Source of the DNA: Rhizobium sullae
GTDB lineage: Bacteria > Pseudomonadota > Alphaproteobacteria > Rhizobiales > Rhizobiaceae
NCBI RefSeq assembly: GCF_900169785.1
Contig: NZ_FWER01000003.1
Coordinates: 124,001 to 188,000 of the forward strand
DNA: 64,000 nucleotides
Direction: 5' to 3'
Shown: positions 17,927 through 25,930 of the stretch, piece after piece
How the letters are laid out: each line of letters begins with the position of its first letter
Numbering within the stretch: position 1 is the first letter of the stretch
Program-made: the position numbers and the translations under genes
Notes under the pieces: model-generated
What the model was told of the DNA's origin: nothing
The model's input: the letters and a program-made list of their open reading frames with translations, nothing else
Databases searched by the model: none

Positions 17927-18121
17927 TGACAGGCATCGGGCGGCATAGGCTCTTTACCCGCCTTGGCCAGAATGGGCATGGCGGTGACCGAAGGTCATAA
18001 GAGCCGCCCGATGCGCTGTCACCGAGCGAAAGGGTTCCGTGTCTATGCGGGAGTGCCGGTACGCGAAGCGTATCGACCAGAGACACGCGGCTCTGGTCGA
18101 AGGCATGGAGCATCGACACGG
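17927..18121. other. Highly structured 195-nt intergenic element (two folding domains)
   Basis: Domain I is an inverted repeat: TGACAGGCATCGGGCGGC (17927-17944) matches GCCGCCCGATGC-G-CTGTCA (18003-18021) with one bulged base. Domain II is a three-way junction. A closing stem CCGTGTCTATGC (18037-18048) / GCATCGACACGG (18110-18121), with one mismatch, continues as GTGCC (18053-18057) / GGCAT (18102-18106). It encloses two directly abutting hairpins, GTACGC-GAA-GCGTAT (18059-18073) and CGACCAGAG (18074-18082) / CTCTGGTCG (18091-18099). No coding frame explains it. It could be a structured RNA on either strand, an oriT or a single-strand replication origin. Confidence 0.6.
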
Positions 18122-18133
18122 AAAAGAGCGAGG

Positions 18134-18403
18134 CTACCCCTGCCGGACTGCGCTCAGCTTTATCTTGCCTTCCTTCTGCAAACCGCTGGGGATCATCAGA
18201 ACGGCGAGCGACGCAATTCCGTAAGAAAGTGAGAAGTGAGCCATATCCCAAATCGAAAACTGGCTGCTGTTGGCCGAGCCCATCAACGCCGCCATCTGCC
18301 GGGATGCGTTGTACATCTCATACACCGCGGCAAGTAGCTTACACAGGACGTAGATTGCCGCTGCGACTGCGAAGACAAAGCCAACGATTTCGAGAAGCCG
18401 CAT
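18134..18403 (-). CDS. Small membrane protein (hypothetical)
   Basis: An 89-residue protein (MRLLEIVGFVFAVAAAIYVL...) with an N-terminal membrane helix (about 5-30) and a second hydrophobic stretch (about 57-73, SLSYGIASLAVLMIPSG). The ribosome site is weak, which lowers confidence. It lies 41 bases downstream of the serine recombinase gene on the same strand. No family recognised. Confidence 0.45.
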   Translation of the reverse strand: MRLLEIVGFVFAVAAAIYVLCKLLAAVYEMYNASRQMAALMGSANSSQFSIWDMAHFSLSYGIASLAVLMIPSGLQKEGKIKLSAVRQG

Positions 18404-18444
18404 CTACGGTCGGAGCGGAGCTGCGAACAAGCTTCCTCCGTCCT

Positions 18445-19077
18445 TCAAAGCCCCCATTTTTGGAGGGACTTTTCTGCGTTGACGGGGTCCATTTTAATTC
18501 GCAGGACCGTTTGCCGGGACACGCCAGCGAGCTTCGCAATGGTCGATGCCCCAGTGCCAGAAGTCAAGTGATCGCAAATGAGATCAAAAGTCGCGCGATC
18601 ATAGCTCGGCTTCTTACCGAGATATTTTCCATCACCGCGTTTTGCCGCCTCAATTCCAGCCTTCTGGGCTTCCTTCATGGCTTCTGCCTGAGCCTGGGCC
18701 ATGGCAGCCATAAATGAAATAAGGCTATCGCGAACTGCCTGTTGCATCGGGTCTGAAGTCGATCCGTCGAACGTCATCCCGTTGATGACAGTGCGGATCA
18801 CGACACCTTGCCGGATGAAGTGGCGGATTGCGTCGGTCACGTCACTGTAATTGCGGCCAAGACGGTCCACCCAGCGGACAACGAGGGTATCGCCCGCCCG
18901 AAGCTTATCGAAAAGCCGCCTTCCCTGGGGACGTTCAGCAAGACTCGTGCTGATACCCGATACGCCGTGGTCGGCAATTACTTCGTCGATGACGAAACCG
19001 GCGGCCCGAGCTTGGGTGACCTGATGGTCTAGATTCTGGTCTGCGGTGGAAACGCGTGCATAGAGAATGATGGGCAT
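18445..19077 (-). CDS. Serine recombinase (resolvase/invertase family)
   Basis: A 210-residue small serine recombinase. The catalytic domain (1-140) shows YARVSTADQNLDHQ with the nucleophile Ser10, then GVSGISTSLAERPQGRRLFD and RAGDTLVVRWVDRLGRNYSD; a C-terminal HTH (about 160-200) has GASTIAKLAGVSRQTVLRI. Such enzymes resolve cointegrates or invert DNA. The ATG at 19077 has ggagg upstream, and the longer in-frame start is not needed. In this island, which already has a tyrosine integrase and a Rep protein, a multimer-resolution role for an excised circular form is plausible; no obvious res site was found. Confidence 0.9.
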   Translation of the reverse strand: MPIILYARVSTADQNLDHQVTQARAAGFVIDEVIADHGVSGISTSLAERPQGRRLFDKLRAGDTLVVRWVDRLGRNYSDVTDAIRHFIRQGVVIRTVINGMTFDGSTSDPMQQAVRDSLISFMAAMAQAQAEAMKEAQKAGIEAAKRGDGKYLGKKPSYDRATFDLICDHLTSGTGASTIAKLAGVSRQTVLRIKMDPVNAEKSLQKWGL

Positions 19078-19363
19078 GGGGCCTCCGAACTGTCCGATTG
19101 GGTAGTGTTCGGAGGCTCGGGCGTCCGGATGCAAGCAACAACCCTTACGGACGTCATCTGCGCTGCCGTGGCAAACGTCCGTGAGGGCATACCCTGTCGG
19201 CCCAGGCGTCTACTTGACAGTGCCGTCTCGCGCCATGCGAACCTTTCATCACATTCGTCACAGCTACGCAGGGATGAGAACCTGTGACGATTGCAAAGTG
19301 CAAAATATTGTGCTCATTATCCGCTTAATGCGAAATGCAGAGTCGGAGCAACAAGGAAATTCC

Positions 19364-20077
19364 ATGATCACCGATGAGCGTAGGTTCGAATTTGAGGCGG
19401 CGATACGGCGCGATGTGCCCCGCAACGTATTCGTGGAAGTGAAAGAGCAGTTTCCACGTGCCGCTGAGCAGGCAGACGCTGCTGTAAGAAGTTCGCATGG
19501 TTCCGTCACCAATGGTGTGACGCTGTCGCGACCAAGACAGAGCAAAGCGATTGGTCTCGTTCGTCATCAGATTACTGATGAAGTATTCGAGCAGGTCATG
19601 CTGCGAAACGGAGGTGAGTTTATCAAATCCGTACCAGTCGAGTACAAGCCTGACGAGGTTAAAGATGCGCCGGTGCACCTGACCACAGGACTGTTTGGTC
19701 ATACAATGGTCGGCTTTGCGTCGCATCGAGAGCTTGAGGATGCACCCGTTAAAAATGCGTCTAGGCGTGCACTGTGTTACCAGAACAGGGGCTTGTCGCC
19801 GGATTTTTTCCACCCGCCGGAAATGTTCAGTGATCGGAAACGATTGGTCCTCATCATGGTAAGGCGTGACCCTGCGATCTTGGGAAAAATAGCTTCCATG
19901 ACTGTCAGCGTATTGGACAGCAAGCTGGAAACTTTCCTCTACCAGTCTGACATTGAGGATTTTTTAGCGGGCTACGGAACTGCTCCGGTAACTGGAAAGG
20001 CTCCTCCGGTTCTCAAGTCGGTCGCTCGTAGTTACAAGGCATCGCGCGGCGAGAACGCGGCAATGAAGAAAGACTAG
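19364..20077 (+). CDS. Uncharacterised protein, partner of the HTH-metalloprotease
   Basis: A 237-residue soluble protein (MITDERRFEFEAAIRRDVPR...) that I do not recognise. It has no membrane segment; stretches such as KAIGLVRHQITDEVFEQVML, HLTTGLFGHTMVGFASHREL and KRLVLIMVRRDPAILGKIAS suggest a mixed alpha/beta fold. aaggaa precedes the ATG; a longer reading from 19181 is not needed. Its stop codon overlaps the GTG start of the next gene by one base (20077), so the two form a coupled pair. Genes paired with XRE-ImmA/IrrE proteins are often toxins or regulated effectors, which is the inference here. Confidence 0.65.
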   Translation: MITDERRFEFEAAIRRDVPRNVFVEVKEQFPRAAEQADAAVRSSHGSVTNGVTLSRPRQSKAIGLVRHQITDEVFEQVMLRNGGEFIKSVPVEYKPDEVKDAPVHLTTGLFGHTMVGFASHRELEDAPVKNASRRALCYQNRGLSPDFFHPPEMFSDRKRLVLIMVRRDPAILGKIASMTVSVLDSKLETFLYQSDIEDFLAGYGTAPVTGKAPPVLKSVARSYKASRGENAAMKKD

Positions 20078-21291
20078 TGAGTTTGGGATGGAAAGTGCGT
20101 AGCGGAGTACAGAATTTCGTGGGTGCCAAGTTGGCGGAGGCAAGACAAGCGAGAGGCATCACCTCGCGAAAAGCCTTAGCTGACTTGATGCAACGTGCGC
20201 CGAGCACAGTCATCAGGTGGGAAGATGGTGAGACCTTTCCCGAACCGCAGGCGCTCTCCGAGTTGGCGGCCACGCTCAATGTTCCGGAAGATTTTTTCCT
20301 CACCTTACGGTCCGGCTCAGCTGGGCCCTCATTTTTTAGGTCATTCGCGGGGGCCTTGAAGGGCGAGAGGCTTGTGCAGCAAGTCCGGCTGGCGTGGTTG
20401 CAAGATGTTACCGCAGTTGCGGAGCACTACGCTTATCTGCCAGCGGTCGATATTCCGGATTTATTGACGGGGCGTAATTTCAAGACGTTGCGAGAGGATG
20501 ATTTTGAGGGGCTAGCCCAAATTGCCAGAGAGCATTGGGGCATCGGCCTGCGGCCCATCGTCGACATGGTCGCGCTGATGGAGCGTATTGGAGTGGTGAT
20601 CGCCAGCGAGGCAATGGAGACTGATCAATTAGATGGATTGAGCAGGTGGGGTTCCGATGGTCGGCCCTATGTGCTGCTGGCCAATGACAAGCAATCTTAC
20701 GCAAGGAGGCAGTTTGACGCCGCCCATGAACTAGCCCATTTGCTGCTCCACAGAGCGGTAACTGAGGATGAGTTTGAAGACAATTTTAAACTCATCGAAG
20801 ATCAGGCACACCGGTTTGCGTCCGCCTTTCTCCTCCCTGCCAGTCAGTTCTGTGCCGAGATCGATACCGCAGCAATCTGGGAGCTAGAGCGGCTGAAATC
20901 TCGATGGCGGGTTTCTATCAAAGCGCAGATAATGCGACTACAACGCCTTAACGTGCTAGATCGTGGCGCGGCCACGAGGCTATACAAGATTTACAGTGCC
21001 AAGGGATACTCTTCAAAAGGGGAGCCCTTCGATGACACTTGGCCTTTGCAACAGCCGACACTCCTTGCCGACATTTTCAAGGCTATCGTGGATGCCGGGC
21101 AGGTCAGTAAGGAGGCGCTTTGCCAGGACCTTCCCTTGTTCCCACATGATGTGGAAAGCTTGACCGGTCTGTCCGCTGGATGGTTGACGATGGAGACCGC
21201 TCGTGTGGTCGCGTTAAAGCCAACTGCCGTTTCGCGACCCGGGAAGGCTGATGCAACGGGTAGCAATGTTGTGCCCATAAAGCGGCGATAG
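20077..21291 (+). CDS. XRE-family HTH protein fused to an ImmA/IrrE metallopeptidase
   Basis: A 404-residue protein. Residues 14-72 are an XRE helix-turn-helix (GAKLAEARQARGITSRKALA, APSTVIRWEDGETFPEPQAL). The central domain carries the zinc protease signature HELAH at residues 217-221, with a downstream EDQAHRFASAFLLP segment supplying the third ligand, as in ImmA/IrrE (COG2856) peptidases. ImmA of ICEBs1 cleaves its repressor to trigger excision; IrrE controls stress responses. It starts with GTG overlapping the previous stop. It could control island excision or serve as the antitoxin/sensor half of a two-gene system with its partner. Confidence 0.85.
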   Translation: MSLGWKVRSGVQNFVGAKLAEARQARGITSRKALADLMQRAPSTVIRWEDGETFPEPQALSELAATLNVPEDFFLTLRSGSAGPSFFRSFAGALKGERLVQQVRLAWLQDVTAVAEHYAYLPAVDIPDLLTGRNFKTLREDDFEGLAQIAREHWGIGLRPIVDMVALMERIGVVIASEAMETDQLDGLSRWGSDGRPYVLLANDKQSYARRQFDAAHELAHLLLHRAVTEDEFEDNFKLIEDQAHRFASAFLLPASQFCAEIDTAAIWELERLKSRWRVSIKAQIMRLQRLNVLDRGAATRLYKIYSAKGYSSKGEPFDDTWPLQQPTLLADIFKAIVDAGQVSKEALCQDLPLFPHDVESLTGLSAGWLTMETARVVALKPTAVSRPGKADATGSNVVPIKRR

Positions 21292-21401
21292 GAGCTTGTG
21301 GCCCACAGTTTGATGCCTCGAACTTCGACGACATCGCATTCTAATACTTCCCGCTTAAACGGTTCGTGTTCAATAGATGCTTGTTGCCTGACCGCCCAGC
21401 G

Positions 21402-22070
21402 TCATCCTTTCACTCGCTCCTCGGGAGCCCAGAAGACAGAAATCGGCTTGTGTCGGACAAAGAACTGGCGTCCGTTATTCGAATGCGGCTCTCGCGACAA
21501 GAATTCGATCTTGTCCAGATCGTGCTTTAGCTTTTCGAGATTTTCTCGCTTACCCGCAATATGCCCAATCCAACTCTCCAGCACTTGATCAATTCGCTCA
21601 CAATTGCAGAAAATCAAAAGCCCACCTTTGTCCTGAGCAGGTAAGCAAGTCGCGTAGCGCGAGAATAGCTGCAGATATCCGTCTTCAATATGGGCGTTTT
21701 GCTTGCCAGTCACCAGCTTCGCCTCACCGAGCCAAAGTAGATCAACACCTTCCTTAATAACAATGTCGCAGTGGCCACCTACAGTAGAGTCATGAGAGGC
21801 ATTTAAACCAATGCCTTCTAGCCTTCCGATCATAAAGATGGAAAGCTGATCCTCGGACTGTTTTTGAAGCTCCTTGGGATACCTCGCCATTGTAGAGACG
21901 CATGAATCGATTGCGGCATCTACAATCGCGTAGAACTCATCGGCATCCTTCATACCTCCGGCACGCAAATTCATCAGCCGGTACTGCAGTTCCATACCGG
22001 TAGATAAGGAAACTATACGAAGCTCCTCCAAAGATGGCCTTTGCTGGCCTGCGGCATCAGTCATCTTCAA
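21402..22070 (-). CDS. PD-(D/E)xK nuclease-like protein, third gene of a compact cluster
   Basis: A 222-residue protein. Residues 73-118 fit the PD-(D/E)xK nuclease core: a helix with SEDQLSIFMIGRLE, then GGHCDIVIK with Asp102, and WLGEAKL with Glu116-x-Lys118. The following ~70 residues (YLQLFSRYATCL, KGGLLIFC) suit the rest of that fold. It should therefore cut nucleic acid, but the target is unknown. Its start overlaps the upstream gene by 4 bases (22067-22070), and that gene follows the 359-residue gene after 2 bases, so the three form a tight operon. This is the strongest hint that the cluster is a defence or anti-mobile-element system. Confidence 0.7.
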   Translation of the reverse strand: MKMTDAAGQQRPSLEELRIVSLSTGMELQYRLMNLRAGGMKDADEFYAIVDAAIDSCVSTMARYPKELQKQSEDQLSIFMIGRLEGIGLNASHDSTVGGHCDIVIKEGVDLLWLGEAKLVTGKQNAHIEDGYLQLFSRYATCLPAQDKGGLLIFCNCERIDQVLESWIGHIAGKRENLEKLKHDLDKIEFLSREPHSNNGRQFFVRHKPISVFWAPEERVKG

Positions 22071-22459
22071 TTACTACGCTCGAAGTATGGATAGAGGTGC
22101 TTTCTAAAATCCTTGACCGCCTCTCCAGAGTTTGGGTCTACTAGGAACCCGTGACGGTGTGCTTCCTGCAACTGTTCGGGCGATATCTTGTATTCGTCGC
22201 CGTTCACGTTTTCATATACATAGAACACGTTTAGCAGATGCACTCTTCCTGAGGTCAAGGTGGCGACGCATTGAAGCAGCCGACCGTCCGCTGGCTCTAC
22301 CTCTCCAAACTTTGCAAGCTGGCTGTATGAAATGTATTTGGCCTGACTGGGGCTCAGCGCTACGATATTTTTTGCAATGCTCTTGGCGACGTCGCAAGCG
22401 GGATCATCCGCTAGTATCCGGTCAATTTCCGCAATCGGCTCTGAAGCATCAACGCTCAT
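22067..22459 (-). CDS. Hypothetical protein, second gene of the nuclease cluster
   Basis: A 130-residue soluble protein (MSVDASEPIAEIDRILADDP...). The first ~60 residues look helical; the middle (LLQCVATLTSGRVHLLNVFY) looks beta-rich; the end DFRKHLYPYFERSN is basic and aromatic. No family recognised. It is locked between the 359-residue gene (2-base gap) and the nuclease-like gene (4-base overlap), so it probably acts in the same complex, perhaps as an adaptor or regulator. Confidence 0.6.
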   Translation of the reverse strand: MSVDASEPIAEIDRILADDPACDVAKSIAKNIVALSPSQAKYISYSQLAKFGEVEPADGRLLQCVATLTSGRVHLLNVFYVYENVNGDEYKISPEQLQEAHRHGFLVDPNSGEAVKDFRKHLYPYFERSN

Positions 22460-22461
22460 AG

Positions 22462-23541
22462 TCAGAGATAGCTCTCAAGTTTTTGCTTGATCTCGGAATA
22501 TTCCTGGGAGTCGCTACACTTACGAATTGTGGCCGAAAAGAGACCCGGCGAGGTGGATGCTGCCATTGTTGCACGACCGTCAAGGAAAAGCTCCGGGGAG
22601 CTGAATTCGCCGTGTTGGCCAGCAAGGACCCACCGAACTCCAATCCGATATGGTTCTATGTCTGCCGCCAAGGCAGCCTTGCCGTTAACATGATACACCT
22701 CTTTTCTGAGGCAAGCATCTCTATCGCGCATCTTCTCATGTTTCGTAGAACCGGTCGAAGTCGCAAATGCCAGTTCGATTATAATTCCTTCGTTCGAATT
22801 GTCATAGATTGGTTTAATGGCAGGGAAGAGATCAACTGGCGCAATTAGGGCCTTGGAACCCGATTTTCCATGGACATCAGCGTAAATTTTCTGGTGTGCA
22901 TTCGTCACGGCCTCTTGCGTCTCATTTCCTAAAAAGTCGGCCCGAACCTCAATGACCTTGCCCTTATGGGGAACCCAAACAACGTCATACGCCTGAACTT
23001 TCCGATTATGTATGCCAATGATTTCTTCGAAGTCACCAATAGCCTGCTGGGCGGCTTTGGGTAGCGATTGGACACTAAGTCGTTGACGCTCATCCTTCTT
23101 TCTCACCGAGGAATATATCGCGGCCATCCCGGTGGGGGTCTGATGCACATAGACTAAGGCCGGGTCGCTCAAGGACGCTTTCTGCAATTGCTGACCGGAC
23201 AGTGGCAGCGGGAGGAAAGGAGCATTTTTGAACTTCTGATATTGAAACCTTAGGTTGTCGACGTTCGCCTTCCCAAGATTGTAGAATCTTACAGATTTCT
23301 CTCCGGAGGAAATATGATCTAGATATGCTGTAACGAGGCCGTCAACGTCGGCCACGCCTTTGTGACTCTTGACGGCTTCGATAGTGTTCTCCCACCCATG
23401 CCCGATAGGAACCTGATGCTTATGGAAGATTTTCTTTGCGACGTACCACGGCGCTCGTTCCTGAAATACTTCGATCAGCTTCAGCAAACGAGCACTCGGA
23501 TTGGAATACGGCGTTCCTGCATTGTAAAAAAAGAAAAACAT
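22462..23541 (-). CDS. Hypothetical protein, first gene of the nuclease cluster
   Basis: A 359-residue protein I do not recognise. It begins MFFFFYNAGTPYSNPSARLL, is soluble, and contains QAYDVVWVPHKGKVIEVRAD and a C-terminal module with YRIGVRWVLAGQHGEFSSPELF. The ATG is preceded by aggggg, and an identical ggggga context precedes the divergent ParA-like gene. First place in the operon and largest size suggest a sensor or core component of the system. Function unassigned. Confidence 0.65.
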   Translation of the reverse strand: MFFFFYNAGTPYSNPSARLLKLIEVFQERAPWYVAKKIFHKHQVPIGHGWENTIEAVKSHKGVADVDGLVTAYLDHISSGEKSVRFYNLGKANVDNLRFQYQKFKNAPFLPLPLSGQQLQKASLSDPALVYVHQTPTGMAAIYSSVRKKDERQRLSVQSLPKAAQQAIGDFEEIIGIHNRKVQAYDVVWVPHKGKVIEVRADFLGNETQEAVTNAHQKIYADVHGKSGSKALIAPVDLFPAIKPIYDNSNEGIIIELAFATSTGSTKHEKMRDRDACLRKEVYHVNGKAALAADIEPYRIGVRWVLAGQHGEFSSPELFLDGRATMAASTSPGLFSATIRKCSDSQEYSEIKQKLESYL

Positions 23542-23709
23542 TGGTCCCCCTGAAATTCAATCTCAACAGCAAACGTGGTGCATTGTCCAGCCCCTCCTTA
23601 CCTCACCAACACGTTTCAGGGTTGCGTTTCAGCAGCTCCACATCGGAAGGTGTATTTCGAGTGTTCGCGAATCGGTTATCAACATAGAAACAGCTCTTTT
23701 GGGGGACCC
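23542..23709. promoter_or_regulatory. Divergent promoter between the nuclease cluster and the ParA-like pair
   Basis: A 168-base gap serves the two divergent operons. Both starts carry a similar ribosome-site context (aggggg-acca-ATG leftward, ggggga-ccc-ATG rightward). A shared gap of this size suggests joint control of the two gene sets. No clear operator was picked out. Confidence 0.4.
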
Positions 23710-24645
23710 ATGGCAAAGCGTGTAAGCGTGATCAATTTCAAAGGAGGCGTCGGTAAGACGACCTTAGCTTTCCAGCTGGCAGCTGGCCTAGTTCGATATC
23801 ATAAGCCCGCACGAGTTCTGGTTGTAGATATGGACCATCAGAGCAGCCTTTCAATCGTGTGCTTAGGTGCAACAAACTGGAACGCCCGCGTTGGTGCAAA
23901 CCTGACAGTAAACGAAATATTCAAGCCCTTTGTGGGTCAAAACCCTTCAATGCCAGGAACGGGCATTGTCAGCGGTACGCAACTGAACCCTGTACACTAC
24001 ACCAATCTCAAGGTCGTTCCGGCGAGTTTGCAGCTTGACGATATTGAGATTGAGCTGACTGCATCTCACCACGGTAATGCCATCCACTCTGAATGGGATA
24101 AACGCACTCTGGTGTGCCGCTGGCTGGAAGAATCTGGTGTCGATGCCATGTTCGATTACATTATCTTTGATTGCCCGCCAGCGACCAAGATTGTCTCGCA
24201 AAACGCTATCGCAGCGAGCCATGGCTTCATTATTCCCGTTATCCCTGAAGCCGTAATGGAGCGCGGAGCCCCCCATCTATACAGCATGGTTCAAAACGGC
24301 ATCGACAAGAGGCTGAAAGCGCTCGCATCGATGGGTACCCCACGTTCAATGCATGTCCCTGACACAAAGCTCGCCGGGGTTGCAATAACCCGTATCAAAA
24401 CCCACGGGCCCGCCGCTTCTGGCTACACCGATGATCATACACAGCACCTGACCTCGCTTCAGCGATATTGGACGGGGAATCTGGTGACGCCTTATATCGA
24501 AGATGGTACAGGTATATCTCAAACTTTGGCCGAAGGCGTTCCCGTATACGACCGGGGCTCAAACCAAAATATTGGCGGTCGAGGACTTCATACTATGTAC
24601 AGGGACCTCACTGCAGCGTTGAAGACGAGGATTGATGCACTGTGA
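23710..24645 (+). CDS. ParA/MinD-like partition ATPase
   Basis: A 311-residue deviant Walker A ATPase: VINFKGGVGKTTLAFQLAAG at residues 6-25 with the signature KGGVGKT, then VLVVDMDHQSSLSI (Walker A' aspartate) and YIIFDCPPATKIVSQNAI (Walker B). The family includes plasmid ParA/Soj, which position DNA through a ParB-type partner. The next gene overlaps the stop codon (24642-24645) and is the candidate partner. On an island that also encodes a Rep protein, a role in stabilising the excised circle is the simplest reading; a role in the divergent nuclease cluster cannot be excluded. The start follows ggggga. Confidence 0.85.
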   Translation: MAKRVSVINFKGGVGKTTLAFQLAAGLVRYHKPARVLVVDMDHQSSLSIVCLGATNWNARVGANLTVNEIFKPFVGQNPSMPGTGIVSGTQLNPVHYTNLKVVPASLQLDDIEIELTASHHGNAIHSEWDKRTLVCRWLEESGVDAMFDYIIFDCPPATKIVSQNAIAASHGFIIPVIPEAVMERGAPHLYSMVQNGIDKRLKALASMGTPRSMHVPDTKLAGVAITRIKTHGPAASGYTDDHTQHLTSLQRYWTGNLVTPYIEDGTGISQTLAEGVPVYDRGSNQNIGGRGLHTMYRDLTAALKTRIDAL

Positions 24646-25115
24646 ATAAAAAGCCTTTCCAACCTCGTGGCAGACTGAAAAAGCCCCTTACAGGGGCTGA
24701 AGTGGGGCGCTATCTAAAAAGCCTAGCGCTTCTTCAACGCGATCCTCGTATGGGGAACCTGGAACTAAGTGAAGCTCTTATGAGTCTGGGAAAGGCGCTT
24801 TTAGAGACCAAATCTGCTCCCCTCGAAAGGGTGATTGATGACATCACCAAGAATGACCAGGGGTTCCTTCCAGAGCTTGCGAGTTTTCGTGGCCTGACTT
24901 TGGAGGATGTTAGGCGTTATTTAGATCGCTCGACGACGCAGAAGGGTGAGCTTGTCACTATTGGTACCGAACGATTTGGCATCGCGAAGTCGAGGTTAGA
25001 ACGGTTGCCTCGCGAAGAGGTGGTTGCCGCATTGCGTGCAGCATTGGAGCACGAAGAATCTCTGAACATTATTTCTGAGGAAGCTAAACGAGGCGGACAA
25101 TTGCGGTCTTCTTAG
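24642..25115 (+). CDS. Small partner of the ParA-like ATPase (ParB-like role inferred)
   Basis: A 157-residue, mostly helical, charged protein starting at the GTG 24642, which overlaps the ParA-like stop codon. It has a basic N-terminus (MNKKPFQPRGRLKKPLTG) and two possible helix-turn-helix regions (TLEDVRRYLDRSTTQKGELV; FGIAKSRLERLPREEVVAAL). No canonical ParB motif is visible, so the partner role rests on coupling and size. It may bind DNA. Confidence 0.6.
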   Translation: MNKKPFQPRGRLKKPLTGAEVGRYLKSLALLQRDPRMGNLELSEALMSLGKALLETKSAPLERVIDDITKNDQGFLPELASFRGLTLEDVRRYLDRSTTQKGELVTIGTERFGIAKSRLERLPREEVVAALRAALEHEESLNIISEEAKRGGQLRSS

Positions 25116-25474
25116 TCGCGACTGAATTACTGACCCGGTTCCAGCGCTTGGGCTTATTTGGCCCCGTTTTGTATCCCGGACTGCGCCTCCCAAACGTGGT
25201 CCGGATCGAAATCGTAAATGTTGACATATTCAGCATTTGGCGTACACAGAAACCAGCTCGATATTGTGCACGTACGCGATATAAAACGTTGTTTTCGTTA
25301 CTGATCTAGGCTTACGCCGAGGTGCCCGCTTCTTCCCTCCAGGCCCACCCAGCAGCTATTCATTTTGCTGGTAGTCCTCGACGCTGCATTCATTGGTCTT
25401 GCTCGCGTCGCTGCAGTTGACGGCACAGGAAAATGCTCCCAACATTTTTCCATCGGCGTAATTTGGGACTTCAG
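25116..25474. other. Gap between the ParA-like pair and the next small gene
   Basis: I see no gene in these 359 bases. A TTGACA word occurs at about 25221, but no convincing -10 follows. The segment lies between partition-like and replication-like genes, where an origin might be expected, yet I found no clear iteron array. Confidence 0.3.
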
Positions 25475-25711
25475 ATGGACAATATCGAAGATTGCAGGAC
25501 CGCACTGGAGCAAGTCGAGCGGGACATCATCACTGCTCGCTGGAGATATCGGTCAGTAGCGGAGCACATCAGTGCGCTTTTCAAAAGCGGAAGCGGCGAT
25601 GCCGAAATCCGAGCCGGATTCTCCGACGCGAAAACGGTCAAGGCACAGCTCGACGATCTATATCAGGCAGCTGTTCCACTTCGAATGCAGGTTTACGCTG
25701 TGAGCGATTGA
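25475..25711 (+). CDS. Small hypothetical protein
   Basis: A 78-residue acidic, helical protein (MDNIEDCRTALEQVERDIIT..., ending LRMQVYAVSD). The ribosome site is weak. It lies just upstream of a strong terminator, which supports it as a transcribed unit. No family recognised. Confidence 0.45.
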   Translation: MDNIEDCRTALEQVERDIITARWRYRSVAEHISALFKSGSGDAEIRAGFSDAKTVKAQLDDLYQAAVPLRMQVYAVSD

Positions 25712-25737
25712 CGCCGACAGTTTTAGGGCCGAGCATT

Positions 25738-25781
25738 AAAAAAGACGCCGTCACAGGGCTGGAACCCTCGGGCGTCTTTTT
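25738..25781. terminator. Strong bidirectional terminator
   Basis: AAAAAGACGCC (25739-25749) pairs with GGCGTCTTTTT (25771-25781) around a loop that has its own small AGGG/CCCT hairpin. The A and T flanks make it usable from either strand; it separates the 78-residue gene from the Rep gene. Confidence 0.8.
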
Positions 25782-25930
25782 AATCACTGTTTCAAAATAA
25801 TGAACGACAGAATGTTTATTGTAAAGCCCCCATTGACGACGAAGTGAGCGTCGGGCTGGGAGATACCCCAGCCCAACAGACAGATTTCCTCGCCCCCGCC
25901 CGTCAACAAAATTGGCTTGATGGAACTGGG

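Noticed and set aside
17883..18251. Leftward 122-codon frame over the structured element
   Set aside because: Sequence is dictated by the inverted repeats, has no ribosome site and no protein features.
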